A stretch of 23,614 nt of DNA from JABJOR01 sp965603075 (GTDB taxonomy: Bacteria > Pseudomonadota > Alphaproteobacteria > Rhodospirillales > Casp-alpha2), in NCBI GenBank assembly GCA_965603075.1, contig CBFDBO010000040.1:1-23614 (forward strand), written 5' to 3'. The notes beneath the pieces are model-generated. The model was not told where the DNA came from and ran no database searches. It worked only from the letters and a program-made list of their open reading frames with translations. The position numbers were made by a program, and so were the translations under genes. Below, one piece after another: positions 23,380 through 23,614 of this stretch (position 1 is the first letter of the stretch; every line of letters starts with the position of its first letter).

Positions 23380-23607
23380 TGGATAGGATGGAAAAACAAC
23401 AAATCTGAAAACTCTTATCTCCCGTTTCGACGACGAGAGCATGCCGTGTTACGCTTCAGGAACATGCGAAGTTTGCAGAAGTTCGTCTCAATCCACTTTT
23501 CAATTTTCAACCACTTCAACAAGGAACGTCATTTAAATTCAAGAGATATATATAAGGTTCAACGTGAAGCTGCTCTTATTAAGTGGCAGCAACTCTGTGC
23601 TGCATAA
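23380..23607 (+). pseudogene. IS6-family transposase, C-terminal remnant
   Basis: A frame without a start codon, open from 23308 to the TAA at 23605-23607, ends in a typical IS6-type transposase tail. NNKSENSYLPFRRRE carries the family's NN.ENSHLPFRRRE block, which includes the catalytic Glu. LRFRNMRSLQKFVSIH, FNHFNKERHLNSRDIYKVQR and EAALIKWQQLCAA follow. The N-terminal helix-turn-helix and both catalytic Asp residues are missing, and the residues before about 23386 do not clearly match. The insertion sequence is therefore truncated on its left side. Its right end should lie at or just past the window edge. Confidence 0.8.
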
Positions 23608-23614
23608 AACCAGT

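Noticed and set aside
1..23614. CRISPR array or complete insertion sequence
   Set aside because: No regularly spaced direct repeats were seen, and both transposase traces lack catalytic domains and paired ends within the window.

Overview
The window looks like chromosomal accessory DNA of a moderate- to low-GC Gram-negative bacterium, most likely an alphaproteobacterium. I infer this from the style of the GGT, GntR/FCD, Dpp-type ABC and molybdenum hydroxylase proteins and from the hybrid sensor kinase; no rRNA or other marker gene is present. Most of the window is AT-leaning, and the block at about 10.67-14.29 kb is visibly richer in G+C.

Region 1 (1-598) has no intact gene; one open minus-strand frame there may be a gene remnant. 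Region 2 (599-14562) reads as one catabolic locus. A gamma-glutamyltranspeptidase-family hydrolase (+) converges on an FCD-type GntR repressor (-). Divergent from the repressor is a complete dipeptide/oligopeptide-type ABC importer in the order ATPase, ATPase, Tat-type binding protein, permease, permease, followed 2 nt later by an amidase-signature hydrolase. Then comes a tightly packed three-subunit molybdenum hydroxylase (FAD, 2Fe-2S and Mo subunits) with a MoaD/ThiS-like sulfur carrier. The simplest reading is import of an amide or gamma-glutamyl type compound, hydrolysis in the cytoplasm and hydroxylation of a released (possibly N-heterocyclic) part, under the local GntR regulator. The substrate cannot be read from the sequence.

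Region 3 (14563-16472) is a gene graveyard. It holds a 42-codon stub resembling the N-terminus of a LOG-family protein, the 3' half of an initiator tRNA with its terminator, a second 20-nt copy of that tRNA end next to a cluster of small hairpins, the C-terminus of an IS30-type transposase, and on the minus strand the 3' half of a tRNA-Thr(CGT). tRNA 3' ends are classic integration sites, so this stretch looks like a boundary or hotspot of one or more integrated elements.

Region 4 (16473-23292) is a signalling block. On the minus strand lie a broken STAS-domain gene, a receiver plus RsbW-like ATPase protein, and a hybrid sensor kinase with a LytS-type membrane domain. Divergently, on the plus strand, lie a chemoreceptor with a duplicated helical periplasmic module and an intact STAS protein that is a relative of the broken one. 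Together they suggest a partner-switching output, in which a phosphorylation-controlled ATPase acts on a STAS protein, with the second STAS gene possibly replacing the dead copy.

Region 5 (23293-23614) holds the C-terminal remnant of an IS6-family transposase. No CRISPR array, rRNA, complete tRNA or complete insertion sequence was found.
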